NCBI RefSeq assembly: GCF_900090325.1
Contig: NZ_FMHW01000002.1
Span: 5,085,001 to 5,149,000, forward strand
Length of the DNA: 64,000 bases
Direction: 5' to 3'
From: Micromonospora pallida
Lineage (GTDB): Bacteria; Actinomycetota; Actinomycetes; Mycobacteriales; Micromonosporaceae
This document shows, one piece after another, positions 34,812-44,437 of the stretch; within the stretch, counting starts at the first letter, position 1, and every line of letters begins with the position of its first letter. The notes under the pieces are model-generated. The model worked only from the letters and a program-made list of their open reading frames with translations, was not told where the DNA came from and made no database searches. The position numbers were made by a program, and so were the translations under genes.

Positions 34812-35405
34812 GTGCCTCGCGTCTCGCCGGAACACCTCGCCGCCCGTCGCCAGCAGATCGTCGACGCGGCCGGCCGTTGTTTCCTGCGCAACGGCTTCCA
34901 CCAGACCACCATGCAGGACGTGATCGCCGAAGCGGAGCTCTCGGTGGGCGCGGTCTACCGCTACTTCCCCAGCAAGCACGACCTGATCGCGGCGATCGCC
35001 GAGTCGGTCGTCGGCGGTGCCGACCGGATCTTCGCCGAGCTGGCCGAGGAGGAGCCGCCGCTGCCGGTGATCGAGGTGATGGACCGGGCGCTGGACTACA
35101 TGGACGCCAACTCTGGCGCGGACGGCCGGCTCCGGATCGCCCTCCAGGTGTGGGCGGAGTCGCTGCGCGACCCGGCGCTGGCCGAGATGGTCGCGTCGAA
35201 GTACGCCGGTATCCGGGCGCAGTTCGCGGTGGTCGTCCAGCGGGCCCAGCGCAGCGGCGAACTGCCCTCCGACGCCGACGTGGAGGGTGTTGCCGCCGCA
35301 CTGTTCGGCCTGGTCCTCGGCTATCTGCTACAGCGGATCCTCACCGGCCGCCCGGACCGGGCGACCTACTTCGCCGGCCTCCGCGCCCTTCTCGCCGACG
35401 CCTGA
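34812..35405 (+). CDS. TetR-family regulator
   Basis: 197 residues. The N-terminal helix-turn-helix is clear: 'RQQIVDAAGRCFLRNGFHQT' and 'VIAEAELSVGAVYRYFPSKH' (about 13-55). The C-terminal domain (about 80-195) resembles the TetR_C group that binds drugs or lipids. The intergenic region carries two copies of its presumed palindromic operator. It most likely represses itself and the divergent membrane protein pair. Confidence 0.92.
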   Translation: MPRVSPEHLAARRQQIVDAAGRCFLRNGFHQTTMQDVIAEAELSVGAVYRYFPSKHDLIAAIAESVVGGADRIFAELAEEEPPLPVIEVMDRALDYMDANSGADGRLRIALQVWAESLRDPALAEMVASKYAGIRAQFAVVVQRAQRSGELPSDADVEGVAAALFGLVLGYLLQRILTGRPDRATYFAGLRALLADA

Positions 35406-35442
35406 GGGCCGGGCCCGACGATCACCGGACCCGGCCTACAGG

Positions 35443-37245
35443 TCAGCCGTGCCGCCAGACCTGGAAGGTGGGGCCGTCGCCGGGGAGCGTGACGGTGCCG
35501 CCGGCGGCCGGGCGCAGGGCCGGCGCGCCGCCGTACACGTTGTCGGCGGCCGGCAGGCCGGTGAGGCGGACCGGGCCGGCGGGCGCGCGGCGGGCCAGCA
35601 CCACGGCGGTGCCCTCGACCGACTCCCGGGCGAACACCAGCGTGTCGGCGTCGGCGTGCAGCCAGCGCAGGCCGCCGTGGCGCAGCGCCGGCTCCGCGCG
35701 ACGCAGCGCGATCAACGACCGGTACGTCTCGAACGTCCGCGTGTCCCAGGTCTCCGGCCGGTGCCACGGCATCGGCGTACGCGACCCCTCCCCGTTCGTG
35801 CCGGTCAACCCCAGCTCGTCGCCGGCGAAGATCATCGGTGTGCCGGGCATGGTGGCGAGCAGCCCGGCGGCCACCTCCTGCCGGGCCGCGTCCCCGACCA
35901 CGGTGCGGATCCGGGCCGAGTCGTGCGAGCCGAGCAGCTGCCACGAGTGGCTGTACGACCGCCAGGAGACCAGCGACCGGTAGCTGTTCATGGTGGCGAG
36001 CACCGTCTGCGCGTCCCGCCGGAGCACCCCGCCCGGGGTGCCGAGGAAGTTCGGCACCGGCTCGTCCCCGGCGCGCAGCCAGCTCCACACCGGGTCGGTG
36101 AAGCCGACGTAGTTCATCGTCCCGTGCCAGCCGTCCCGGTCCAGGTCGCCGGTGTGGTCGTGACCGTGTTCGGCCATCACGAGCGCGTCCGGACGGGTGT
36201 CGACGGCCACCGCCCGCAGCAGCGCCGCCACCTCGTGGGTGTACGCGTCGGTGCTCCGCCGGCCGGTCATGTTCGCCACGTCCACCCGCCAGCCGTCCAG
36301 CCCGTACGGCGGGCGCAGCCAGCGACGCAGCAGCGAGTCGGGGTCGGTGGCGAAGCGGCGGCGCAGCTCCGCGCTGCCCCAGTTCAGCTTCGGCAGCGAC
36401 CGGACCCCGTTCCAGGACTCGTAGTCGCCGTCCGCGTCGAAGTAGTACAGCTCCCGTTCGGGCGCGTGCGGATCGGCGGCGGCCCCGGTGAACCACTCGT
36501 GTCCGTCGCCGGTGTGGTTGCTGGTGATGTCCCCGAGCAGTCGCCAGCCCCGGGCGTGGACCGCGTCGGCGAGCCGGGCCAGGGCGGCGTCCCCGCCGAG
36601 GAGCGGATCGACGCGGTCGAAGCTGGCCGCGTCGTACCGGTGGTTGGAGCGGGCCGGGAAGACCGGGGTGAGGTAGACGGTGTTGACGCCGAGCCGGTCC
36701 AGGTGGTCCAGGTGCTCGGTGATCCCGTCCAGGTCACCGCCGTAGAACTGGTAGGGGGTCTCCGGGCCGCGCCCGATCACCGGGGTGTCCCAGTCGCAGG
36801 GGATCGCCCACTCCGGGGCCGTCCGCGAGGCGGCCGCCGTCGAGCGGGCGAACCGGTCCGGGAAGATCTGGTAGATCACCGCGTCCCGGGCCCAGGCCGG
36901 CGGCGGGTCGTACGTGACCAGCTTGAAGTCGGCGTTGTCCGGCACGTCGTGGTCGACCGGCCCGGCGGCGTTGAGCCACCGGTAGCCGCGCCGGCCGGTC
37001 AGCATGAACCGGTAGTTGGTGACCGGGTTGCGGACGGGCACGTCGGCCCGCCACCAGACGTCCCCGCCGTCGCGGCGGTCGACGACGGCCTCGGCGAAGC
37101 GCGGCTCGCCGTCCGGGGTGGTACGCAGGTGCACCTGGCGTACATCGGCGTCGGCCGGAACCCGGACGAAGACCGGGACGGTGTCGCCGAGGCTCGGGGC
37201 CTGCTCGGGAACGTACCGGGCGGATCCGTCGTGGTGTGGTTGCAT
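35443..37245 (-). CDS. GH13 neopullulanase/cyclomaltodextrinase-like enzyme
   Basis: 600 residues from ATG 37245 (AAAGGG seven bases upstream). An N-terminal beta-sandwich (about 1-120) is followed by a GH13 barrel starting 'AVIYQIFPDRFARS'. Catalytic motifs: 'DGWRVDVANMTG' (nucleophile D), 'VMAEHGHDHTGD' (acid/base E) and 'LLGSHDSAR'. No signal peptide, so it works in the cytoplasm on imported maltodextrins or cyclodextrins. It is downstream of malEFG on the same strand. Confidence 0.9.
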   Translation of the reverse strand: MQPHHDGSARYVPEQAPSLGDTVPVFVRVPADADVRQVHLRTTPDGEPRFAEAVVDRRDGGDVWWRADVPVRNPVTNYRFMLTGRRGYRWLNAAGPVDHDVPDNADFKLVTYDPPPAWARDAVIYQIFPDRFARSTAAASRTAPEWAIPCDWDTPVIGRGPETPYQFYGGDLDGITEHLDHLDRLGVNTVYLTPVFPARSNHRYDAASFDRVDPLLGGDAALARLADAVHARGWRLLGDITSNHTGDGHEWFTGAAADPHAPERELYYFDADGDYESWNGVRSLPKLNWGSAELRRRFATDPDSLLRRWLRPPYGLDGWRVDVANMTGRRSTDAYTHEVAALLRAVAVDTRPDALVMAEHGHDHTGDLDRDGWHGTMNYVGFTDPVWSWLRAGDEPVPNFLGTPGGVLRRDAQTVLATMNSYRSLVSWRSYSHSWQLLGSHDSARIRTVVGDAARQEVAAGLLATMPGTPMIFAGDELGLTGTNGEGSRTPMPWHRPETWDTRTFETYRSLIALRRAEPALRHGGLRWLHADADTLVFARESVEGTAVVLARRAPAGPVRLTGLPAADNVYGGAPALRPAAGGTVTLPGDGPTFQVWRHG

Positions 37246-37286
37246 GGTGGAGCCCTTTCCGAGAGGAATTCGGGGAAAGAAGACGA

Positions 37287-37322
37287 AACTGCCCGCCGGG
37301 TCGGGTGACCCGACGGGCAGTT
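37287..37322. terminator. Hairpin between malG and the GH13 gene
   Basis: Outer 9-bp stem AACTGCCCG/CGGGCAGTT with an inner TCGGG/CCCGA stem; may act as terminator or processing site inside the operon. Confidence 0.6.
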
Positions 37323-37458
37323 CGCGACTGCTCCGGTGTACGTCGTCGCCGACGCCCTTGCCGGTGGGATGTCCACGGAGCGGCGCCACTCGCCTCAGGG
37401 CGCCCGCGAACCAGCACCCCTCGCCTCGCCCACGATGGCGAGTGGCCACCTATCCGAT

Positions 37459-38354
37459 TTATCCCTTGACCGCTCCGGCGGTGAGGCCGGAGACGATGTA
37501 CCGCTGGACGAGCTGGAAGACCAGCACCGTCGGGATCGCGGTGAGCAGGGTGCCCGCCGCGAAGATGCCGAAGTTGTTGTTCCGTTCCCCGGCCACCAGG
37601 CCGAACATGCCGACCGCGAGGGTCTTCGACTCCGCGTCGGTGAGGAACACGTTCGCCATCAGGAACTCGTTGATCGTGCCGATGAAGGCGAGCAGGCCGG
37701 TCACCGCCAGGATCGGCGCCACCAGCGGCAGCATGATCCGGAAGAAGACCTGGGCGTGCGTGGCGCCGTCCATGGTGGCCGACTCGTCCAGCTCCCGGGG
37801 AAGCGTGTCGAAGAAGCCCTTCATCAGCCAGGTGTTCACCCGAGCGCCCCACCGAGGTAGAGCAGGAGCAGGCCCCACGGGGTGTTGAAGCCGATCGACG
37901 GCCAGAGGTCGGTGACCGTGGTGAAGATCAGGAAGATCGCCACGATCGCCAGGAACTGCGGGAACATTTGGATCAGCAGCAGCGCGAGCAGTCCCGGCCG
38001 CCGGCCGGCGAACCGCATCCGGGAGAACGCGTACGCGGCCAGCGCGGACAGGAAGACCGACACGAAGCTGGCCACCCCGGCCACCAGCAGGGAGTTCAGG
38101 AACCACCGCTCGAAGGCGGTCCGCTCGAACAGGCCGGTGAAGTTCTCGACCGACACGCCCTCGGTCGGCACCAGGCCGGTGGAGCTGAGGGTGCCCAGCG
38201 GGTTGAGCGCGGCCGAGAGCACGAACAGGATCGGGAAGAGGCTGAACACCACCGCGAGCACCCCGACCAGGTGCCGCCAGCCGACCTGGGCGAACCAGCG
38301 GCCCCCACGTCGATCAGCGTTCCGGTTGGCGGCCGGTGCCGATGCGACCGTCAC
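37459..38354 (-). CDS. malG: Maltodextrin ABC permease MalG, apparent frameshift
   Basis: Reconstructed from two frames. GTG 38354 gives six-helix permease sequence to '..[11 protein letters not shown]' and then a stop (TGA at 37838-37836). Adding one base to the C run at 37839-37841 continues '..[18 protein letters not shown]', then the EAA motif region '[20 protein letters not shown]', ending '[13 protein letters not shown]'. Total 298 residues, normal for MalG; start-to-stop length is 3n+2. The GTG overlaps the malF stop. A sequencing error is the likely cause. Confidence 0.87.
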
Positions 38355-39991
38355 GAGTACACCTCCTCCTGCTGCCGGGTGCGCCGGAAGCTGACCGCCG
38401 AGACCACCGCGACGATGGTGAAGATGAAGATCGACACCGCGGCGGCCAGACCGTACTCGGCGCCCTGGGCACCGAAGGCCATCCGGTAGGTGTAGGTGAT
38501 CAGCAGGTCGGTGGCGCCGCTGGTCGGGTTGTCCGCCGGGAACGGCCCACCCTCGGTGGTCAGGTAGATCGCGTTGAAGTTGTTGAAGTTGTACGCGAAC
38601 GACGCGATCAACAGCGGGGAGAGCGCGACCAGCAGCAGGGGCAGGGTGACCGCCCGGAACGACTGCCAGGGCGACGCCCCGTCGACCGAGGTCGCCTCGG
38701 TCAGCTCGCGCGGGATGGCCTGCAACGCGCCGGTGGCGACCAGGAACATGTACGGGTAGCCGAGCCAGAGCTGCACCAGGATCACCGCGACCCGGGCCGA
38801 CCAGTCCTGCCCGAACCAGTCCACACCGATCCCGAACAGGTTGTTGATCAGGCCGAAGTCGGTGTTGAACATGTCCCGCCAGACCAGCAGCATCGCGAAC
38901 GACGGCATGGCGTACGGCAGGATCAGCAGGATCCGGTAGATGTTGGTGCCGCGCATCCGGGGCGAGTGCAGCGCCAGCGCGATGGCCATGCCGAGCACGA
39001 AGGTGAACCCGGTGGAGCCGATCGCGAAGGCGAAGTTCCAGAGCAGGGTCCCGAAGAACGGCCCGGAGATGGTCGAGTCGGTGAACACCCGGATGAAGTT
39101 CGACAGGCCGACGCCGACCTTCCAGCCCTGGGACAGCCGTTCCCCGTCGGCGGCGACGAAGGAGCCGGTCTCCTCGTCCGCCGTCCAGGTCTTGCCGGTC
39201 TCGGTGTCCCGGATGCAGTCGCAGCCCGCGTCGTACGCGCGGACCGCCTTGCCCTCGTAGGCGCGGGACAGGCCGGACGAGCGCAGCGCGCCGGACTCGG
39301 TCGGCACCACCAGCGCGGTGATCTCCTCGCTGCGCGCGCTGGCCTGACCGAAGTTGAGGATCGTGTAGCCCTCGGCCGCGGTGACCTTGCCCCCGGTCGC
39401 GACGGTGACGTCCGCCGCGTTCAGATCGCGCAGGCCGTTCGCGTCACCGGCCGAGACCTGGCCGGTCGCCGGGTCGGAGACCAGGAAGACCAGCGGACCG
39501 GTGGCCGGGTCGCCCTGGGTGGCGACGGAGAGGGCGTACTCGGTGGAGCCGGGCACCTGCTTGACCGAGGCGGTCTGGATGGCGACGACCGCGTCGTCCT
39601 TGCTGCCCCGGTGGCCGTCACCGAAGTTGGTGAAGGCGGTGCTCGCCGTGTAGAGCACCGGGAAGACCTGGAACGCGATCAGGAAGAGCGTGCCGGGGAC
39701 CAGGTACTTGGCCGGGACGTGCCGGCGGGTGAGGTACAGGTAGAACAGGCCGGCGGTGGTCGCCAGCAGCAGGGCCAGTCCGACCCACTTCTCGGCCTCG
39801 ATGAGCGGCAGGGCCGCCCAGACCGCGATACCGGCGGTCAGTCCGAGCAGGATCACTTTCACCGCGAGGCCGGTGGCGGTGATCGGCGCGTCGTTGCGCG
39901 CGGCGCGGCGCTTGCGCGCGGGCCGGGAGCCGGTGGGCTCCCGGCCCGGGGCCTGTGTACCAGGCCCCGAGCCGGACAGCGATGTGGTCAT
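38351..39991 (-). CDS. malF: Maltodextrin ABC permease MalF
   Basis: 546 residues. A polar Arg-rich lead is followed by helices 1-3 and, as in enterobacterial MalF, a large extracellular insertion (about residues 130-290, containing the 'AGCDC' cysteine pair). The C-terminal half is the permease core with the EAA loop 'ELTEATSVDGASPWQSFRAV'. ATG 39991 overlaps the malE stop by one base (TAATG), and its stop overlaps malG. Confidence 0.92.
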   Translation of the reverse strand: MTTSLSGSGPGTQAPGREPTGSRPARKRRAARNDAPITATGLAVKVILLGLTAGIAVWAALPLIEAEKWVGLALLLATTAGLFYLYLTRRHVPAKYLVPGTLFLIAFQVFPVLYTASTAFTNFGDGHRGSKDDAVVAIQTASVKQVPGSTEYALSVATQGDPATGPLVFLVSDPATGQVSAGDANGLRDLNAADVTVATGGKVTAAEGYTILNFGQASARSEEITALVVPTESGALRSSGLSRAYEGKAVRAYDAGCDCIRDTETGKTWTADEETGSFVAADGERLSQGWKVGVGLSNFIRVFTDSTISGPFFGTLLWNFAFAIGSTGFTFVLGMAIALALHSPRMRGTNIYRILLILPYAMPSFAMLLVWRDMFNTDFGLINNLFGIGVDWFGQDWSARVAVILVQLWLGYPYMFLVATGALQAIPRELTEATSVDGASPWQSFRAVTLPLLLVALSPLLIASFAYNFNNFNAIYLTTEGGPFPADNPTSGATDLLITYTYRMAFGAQGAEYGLAAAVSIFIFTIVAVVSAVSFRRTRQQEEVYS

Positions 39992-41244
39992 TACTTGATC
40001 TGGCCGGCGATCGTCGTGCCGGCGGCGGTGATGGTCTTCGCCGGGTCGGCGCCACCGATGATGGCGGCCTCGGCCTTGCCGAACGGGTCCCAGATCGCGG
40101 CCATCGCCGGGATCGCCGGGAGCACCTGGCCGTTCTTGCCGGCCTCCTGGAACTTGGCCAGGTCCGGGTCGCTGCCCTTGACCTGGTCGAGGGCGGCGGT
40201 CAGCGCCGGCGGACGCGGCTCGGCGTTGTAGAGCGCCACGGCCAGGTCGGTAGTGCTGACGTGGTTCGCCACGAACTCCTGGGCCAGGGCCTTGTTCTTG
40301 CCCTTCGAGGCGACGTAGAACGCCTGGACGCCCACGAACGGCTGGGCCTCCTTGCCGCCGGCGAAGCCGGGGACCGGGGAGATGTCGTACTTGATGTTGG
40401 CCTTCTTGGCGTCGGTGATGGCCCACGGACCGGAGACCAGGAAGGCGCACTTCTTGCCGGTGAAGGTGGCGATGGAGTTCTCGCCGGTGATGGAACGCTT
40501 GAGCGCGCCCTCGCCCTTCTCACCGAGCTTGGCGATCTTCTGGAACGCCGCGATCGACTCCGGCTTGCCGACGCCGAGGTCCTTCGGGTCGTAGTCGCCG
40601 TTGGCGGCGGTGCCGAAGAGGTAGCCGCCACCCGAGGTGTACAGCGGGTAGATGTGGTACGCGTCGCCGTTCTGGCCGGACTGGAGGCAGAGGATCTCGG
40701 TGGCCTTCTTCTCCGCCTTGAGCTTCTTGCCGGTGGCGACCAGGTCCTCGATGGTCTTCGGCGCCTCGGGGGCCAGCTCGGTGTTGCGGATCAACGCCAG
40801 GTTCTCCATCGCGTACGGAACGCCGTAGAGCTGGCCGTTGAAGGTGACTGCCTTGATGGCGGTCTCGTTGAAGCCGCTCTTCTGCTCGGCGGCGAGCTGC
40901 ACCGGCTCGATCGCGCCGTTCTGGACCATGTTGCCGATCCAGTCGTGCGCGCCGACCACGACGTCCGGACCGCTGCCCTGCTGGGAGGCGGTCACGAAGT
41001 TGGTCTGGAGGTCCTTGGAGACGGCCTGCACCTCGACGGTCACGCCGTTGTCGGTGCCGAACTTCTCGGCGAACGGCTTCAGGGCCGCGGCCCGCTTGTC
41101 GTCGGCCCAGATCACCAGCTTGCCGCCGGAGGCCTTGGCGGACTCCTTCGCGGCCGGCTCGTCGTTGTTGTCGCTGCCGCCACAGCCGGACGCGGCGAGC
41201 GCCAGGGCAACGGCGGCGACCACACCCGCGGTACGGATGCGCAT
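39991..41244 (-). CDS. malE: Maltose/maltodextrin-binding lipoprotein
   Basis: 417 residues from ATG 41244 (AGGAG upstream). Signal peptide with lipobox 'LAASGC', then a bacterial extracellular solute-binding domain: 'KLVIWADDKRAAALKPFAEK', 'SGPDVVVGAHDWIGNMVQNG', 'YGVPYAMENLALIRN' and 'FLVSGPWAITDAKKA', all matching MalE-type proteins. It feeds MalFG; the ATPase (MsiK-type) must be elsewhere. The promoter region carries TTGC/GCAA half-sites for the adjacent LacI regulator. Confidence 0.93.
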   Translation of the reverse strand: MRIRTAGVVAAVALALAASGCGGSDNNDEPAAKESAKASGGKLVIWADDKRAAALKPFAEKFGTDNGVTVEVQAVSKDLQTNFVTASQQGSGPDVVVGAHDWIGNMVQNGAIEPVQLAAEQKSGFNETAIKAVTFNGQLYGVPYAMENLALIRNTELAPEAPKTIEDLVATGKKLKAEKKATEILCLQSGQNGDAYHIYPLYTSGGGYLFGTAANGDYDPKDLGVGKPESIAAFQKIAKLGEKGEGALKRSITGENSIATFTGKKCAFLVSGPWAITDAKKANIKYDISPVPGFAGGKEAQPFVGVQAFYVASKGKNKALAQEFVANHVSTTDLAVALYNAEPRPPALTAALDQVKGSDPDLAKFQEAGKNGQVLPAIPAMAAIWDPFGKAEAAIIGGADPAKTITAAGTTIAGQIK

Positions 41245-41395
41245 CGGTACTCCTGTCGTCAAGGCAGGCTGCCCGGGGGAAGGACGGCCCGCCAGGGGAA
41301 ACGTCGGTAGAATTTTGTACCAACCGGCGCTGTACGGCGCCGCTGCTCTCGCGTGTTGCGGGGACGTTAGCAAGACGTTGCAGATAATGGAAGGG

Positions 41396-41423
41396 CTTGC
41401 ATAAGTGTTCGCAAGAAGTTGCG
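41396..41423. promoter_or_regulatory. MalR-type operator cluster
   Basis: CTTGC-N10-GCAAG (41396-41415) overlapping CGCAA-GAAG-TTGCG (41410-41423); a further GCAA..TTGC pair lies at about 41370-41381. It covers the leaderless lacI promoter and lies upstream of malE. Confidence 0.6.
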
Positions 41424-41436
41424 GTTGAGCTAGAGT
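41408..41436 (+). promoter_or_regulatory. Promoter of the MalR-type gene, leaderless
   Basis: TTCGCA (41408-41413), 17 bases, TAGAGT (41431-41436), then seven bases to the ATG at 41444. Confidence 0.6.
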
Positions 41437-41443
41437 GCGGCCC

Positions 41444-42535
41444 ATGCGCGCTCGACTGTCCGACATCGCCCAACAGGCCGAAGTCAGCGAGGCCACGGTG
41501 TCGCGGGTGCTCAACGACCGCCCCGGCGTGGCCCCGGAAACCCGGCAGGCCGTGCTGACCGCGCTGGACGTCCTCGGTTACGAGCGTCCCGCCCGGCTGC
41601 GCAAACGCAGCGCCGGACTGGTCGGGCTGGTCGTGCCCGAACTGGACAACCCCATCTTCCCCGCGTTCGCCCAGACCATCGAGTCCACACTGGCGCAGAG
41701 CGGCTTCACCCCGGTGCTGTGCACCCAGACCCCGGGCGGCGTCACCGAGGACGAGTACGTCGAGATGCTGCTGGACCGGCAGGTCTCCGGGATCGTCTTC
41801 GTCTCCGGCCTGCACGCCGACACCGCCGCCAGCCACGACCGGTACCGCGCCCTGATCGCCCGGCCGCTGCCGATCGTGATGATCAACGGCTTCGCGCCCG
41901 GCATTCCGGCGCCCTTCGTCTCCTGCGACGACGGCGAGGCCACCGAACTGGCCATCGCCCACCTGGTCGCGCTGGGCCACCGACGGATCGGCCTGGTCAC
42001 CGGCCCGGACCGGTTCGTGCCCGTCCAGCGCCGGGTCGCTGGCTACAAGGCCGCCATGCGGCGCCTGGTCGACCTGCCCGAGACCGAGCTGGAGGCGCTG
42101 GCCGAGCTCTCCCTGTTCGGAGTGGAGGGTGGCGAGGCCGCCGCCGCCCGGCTGCTCGACCGGGGCGTGACCGGCATCGTCTGCGGCTCCGACCTGATGG
42201 CGCTGGGCGCGATCCGGGCCGCCCGGCAGCGCGGTCTCGCCGTCCCGGGCGACCTCTCCGTGGTCGGGTACGACGACTCGCCACTGATGGCCTTCACCGA
42301 CCCACCGCTGACCACGATGCGGCAGCCGGTGGTGGCGATGGCGGTCGCCGCCGTCCGCGCCCTGGTCGACGAGATCAACGGACACGGCGCCCCGCACTCG
42401 GAGTACCTCTTCCGCCCCGAGTTGGTGGTCCGTGGCTCCACCGCGGTCGCCCCGACCGGCACCGCGCGGCCCGGTCCGGCCCCGGCTCCGGCCCCGCAGC
42501 GCCCGGCACCGCCGGCACTGGCCGTACCAGCCTGA
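41444..42535 (+). CDS. LacI-family regulator of the maltodextrin genes
   Basis: 363 residues from ATG 41444. The N-terminal helix-turn-helix 'RLSDIAQQAEVSEATVSRVL' with hinge 'ALDVLGYERPARLRKRSAG' is followed by a periplasmic-binding-like sensor domain ('GLVVPELDNPIFPAFAQTIE', 'SVVGYDDSPLMAFTDPPLTT'). It is placed between malEFG and the alpha-glucosidase gene, both preceded by TTGC/GCAA palindromes, so it is the likely MalR-type repressor. Ends in an Ala/Pro-rich tail. Confidence 0.9.
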   Translation: MRARLSDIAQQAEVSEATVSRVLNDRPGVAPETRQAVLTALDVLGYERPARLRKRSAGLVGLVVPELDNPIFPAFAQTIESTLAQSGFTPVLCTQTPGGVTEDEYVEMLLDRQVSGIVFVSGLHADTAASHDRYRALIARPLPIVMINGFAPGIPAPFVSCDDGEATELAIAHLVALGHRRIGLVTGPDRFVPVQRRVAGYKAAMRRLVDLPETELEALAELSLFGVEGGEAAAARLLDRGVTGIVCGSDLMALGAIRAARQRGLAVPGDLSVVGYDDSPLMAFTDPPLTTMRQPVVAMAVAAVRALVDEINGHGAPHSEYLFRPELVVRGSTAVAPTGTARPGPAPAPAPQRPAPPALAVPA

Positions 42536-42590
42536 CCGGCGCTGTCCGGGCTGGCCGGAAGCGGTGCGCCGCTGACAGTTCACGTCATTT

Positions 42591-42600
42591 CTTGCGCAAG
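42591..42600. promoter_or_regulatory. MalR-type operator before the alpha-glucosidase gene
   Basis: Perfect palindrome CTTGCGCAAG, directly upstream of a promoter TTGACT (42607-42612) - 18 bases - CATTCT (42631-42636). CTTGCGCAAG is the known core of actinobacterial MalR-type sites. Confidence 0.75.
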
Positions 42601-42711
42601 CACTGCTTGACTCTTGCAGCGCCCGGCCGGCATTCTGCACGCACACCCGCGCCCGTACGGACTCCTCCCGGGTGCGTCGCCGTCCCGCGCCAGAGAACGG
42701 GGTACGCCACC

Positions 42712-44355
42712 GTGACCGCCAGCCACCCGACGCCGCCTGCCACCGACCCCGACTGGTGGCGCTCCGCAGTCGTCTACCAGGTCTACGTCCGCAGCTTCGC
42801 CGACTCCAACGCGGACGGGGTGGGTGACCTCCAGGGCATCCGGGAACGTCTGCCGTACCTGCGGGACCTGGGCGTGGACGCGCTCTGGCTGACCCCCTTC
42901 TACACCTCCCCGATGGTCGACGGCGGCTACGACGTGGCCGACTACCGCGACGTCGACCCGATGTTCGGCACCCTGACCGACTTCGACAACATGATCACCG
43001 ACGCGCACGCCCTCGGCCTGCGGATCATCGTGGACCTGGTGCCGAACCACACCTCCGACGCGCACCCCTGGTTCCAGGCCGCCCTGGTCGCCGGCCCCGA
43101 CTCCCCCGAGCGGGAGCGGTACCTCTTCGCCGACGGCCGGGGCACGGCCGGCGAGGAGCCCCCGAACGACTGGGAGAGCATCTTCGGTGGCCCGGCCTGG
43201 ACCCGGGTCGCCGACGGCCAGTGGTACCTGCACCTGTTCGACCCGGCCCAACCCGACCTGAACTGGCGGCACCCCGAGGTCCGCGCCGAGTTCGAGGACG
43301 TCCTGCGGTTCTGGCTCGACCGGGGCGTGGACGGGTTCCGGATCGATGTGGCCCACGGAATGATCAAGGAGGAGGGGCTGCCGAACGTCGGGTTCAGCAC
43401 GATGACCACCGGCCAGCGGCAGGTGGAACTGCTCGGCAAGGGCCGGCTCCCCTACTTCGACCAGGACGAGGTGCACGACATCTACCGGTCCTGGCGGCCC
43501 ATCCTGGACAGCTACCCGGGCGGCCGGATGGCGGTGGCCGAGGCGTGGGCGGAGACCCCGCAGCGGCTCGCCCGCTACATCGGGCCGGACGAGCTGCACC
43601 AGGCGTTCAGTTTCGACTTCCTCGACGCGACCTGGTCGGCCGACTCGTTCCGCAAGGTGATCGACACCGCGCTGGCCGAGTCCACCATCGTCGGCGCGCC
43701 GACCACCTGGGTGCTCTCCAACCACGACAAGAAGCGGCACGTCACCCGCTACGGAGACGGCGAGGTCGGGCTGCGCCGGGCCCGCGCCGCCACCCTGCTG
43801 ATGCTCTCCCTGCCCGGCTGCGCGTACGTCTACCAGGGCGAGGAGCTGGGCCTGCCGGAGGTGCTCGACCTCCCCGACGAGCTGCGGCAGGACCCGTCGT
43901 TCCTGCGCACCGGGGAGAGCCGGGACGGCTGCCGGGTACCGATCCCGTGGAGCGGCCAACTCGCCCCGTACGGCTTCGGCCCGGAGGGCAGCGAACTGAG
44001 CTGGCTGCCGGCCCCCGCCACCTGGGCCGCCCTCTCGGTCGCCGCCCAGACCGGCGTGCCCGGCTCGACCCTGGAGCTCTACCGGACCGTGCTGGGGATC
44101 CGGCGCACCCACCCCGCGCTCGCTCTCGGCGACGGTGGGATCACCTGGCAGGACACCGACCCCGGCGTGCTGGCCTTCAGCCGCGCGACCGACGACGTCG
44201 AGCTGACCTGCGTGGTCAACCTCACCGGCGCACCGGCCCGGGTCAGCGGGTACGGCGCACCGATCGCCGCCAGCGCGCCGCTGACCGACGAGGGTGACGG
44301 GCATCTCCTGCCGATCGACGCCGCAGTGTGGTTCGAACGGCGTCTGGCCGGGTAG
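42712..44355 (+). CDS. GH13 alpha-glucosidase (oligo-1,6-/maltodextrin glucosidase type)
   Basis: 547 residues from GTG 42712. GH13 barrel starts 'WWRSAVVYQVYVRSFADSNA' and 'GVGDLQGI'; region I 'DLVPNHTSDAHPWF', region II 'GFRIDVAHGMIKEE' (nucleophile D), region III 'AVAEAWAETP' (acid/base E), region IV 'LSNHDKKRH'. No signal peptide, so it acts on imported oligosaccharides, releasing glucose. Read just after the LacI gene, with its own operator and promoter. Confidence 0.92.
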   Translation: MTASHPTPPATDPDWWRSAVVYQVYVRSFADSNADGVGDLQGIRERLPYLRDLGVDALWLTPFYTSPMVDGGYDVADYRDVDPMFGTLTDFDNMITDAHALGLRIIVDLVPNHTSDAHPWFQAALVAGPDSPERERYLFADGRGTAGEEPPNDWESIFGGPAWTRVADGQWYLHLFDPAQPDLNWRHPEVRAEFEDVLRFWLDRGVDGFRIDVAHGMIKEEGLPNVGFSTMTTGQRQVELLGKGRLPYFDQDEVHDIYRSWRPILDSYPGGRMAVAEAWAETPQRLARYIGPDELHQAFSFDFLDATWSADSFRKVIDTALAESTIVGAPTTWVLSNHDKKRHVTRYGDGEVGLRRARAATLLMLSLPGCAYVYQGEELGLPEVLDLPDELRQDPSFLRTGESRDGCRVPIPWSGQLAPYGFGPEGSELSWLPAPATWAALSVAAQTGVPGSTLELYRTVLGIRRTHPALALGDGGITWQDTDPGVLAFSRATDDVELTCVVNLTGAPARVSGYGAPIAASAPLTDEGDGHLLPIDAAVWFERRLAG

Positions 44356-44437
44356 ACCTGATTTCACCTGGTCGTTCGCCGAGCTTCGCGCCGGCGGGCG
44401 ACTGGGGCTGACGACCCTTGTGGTGGAGGGTGAGGGT

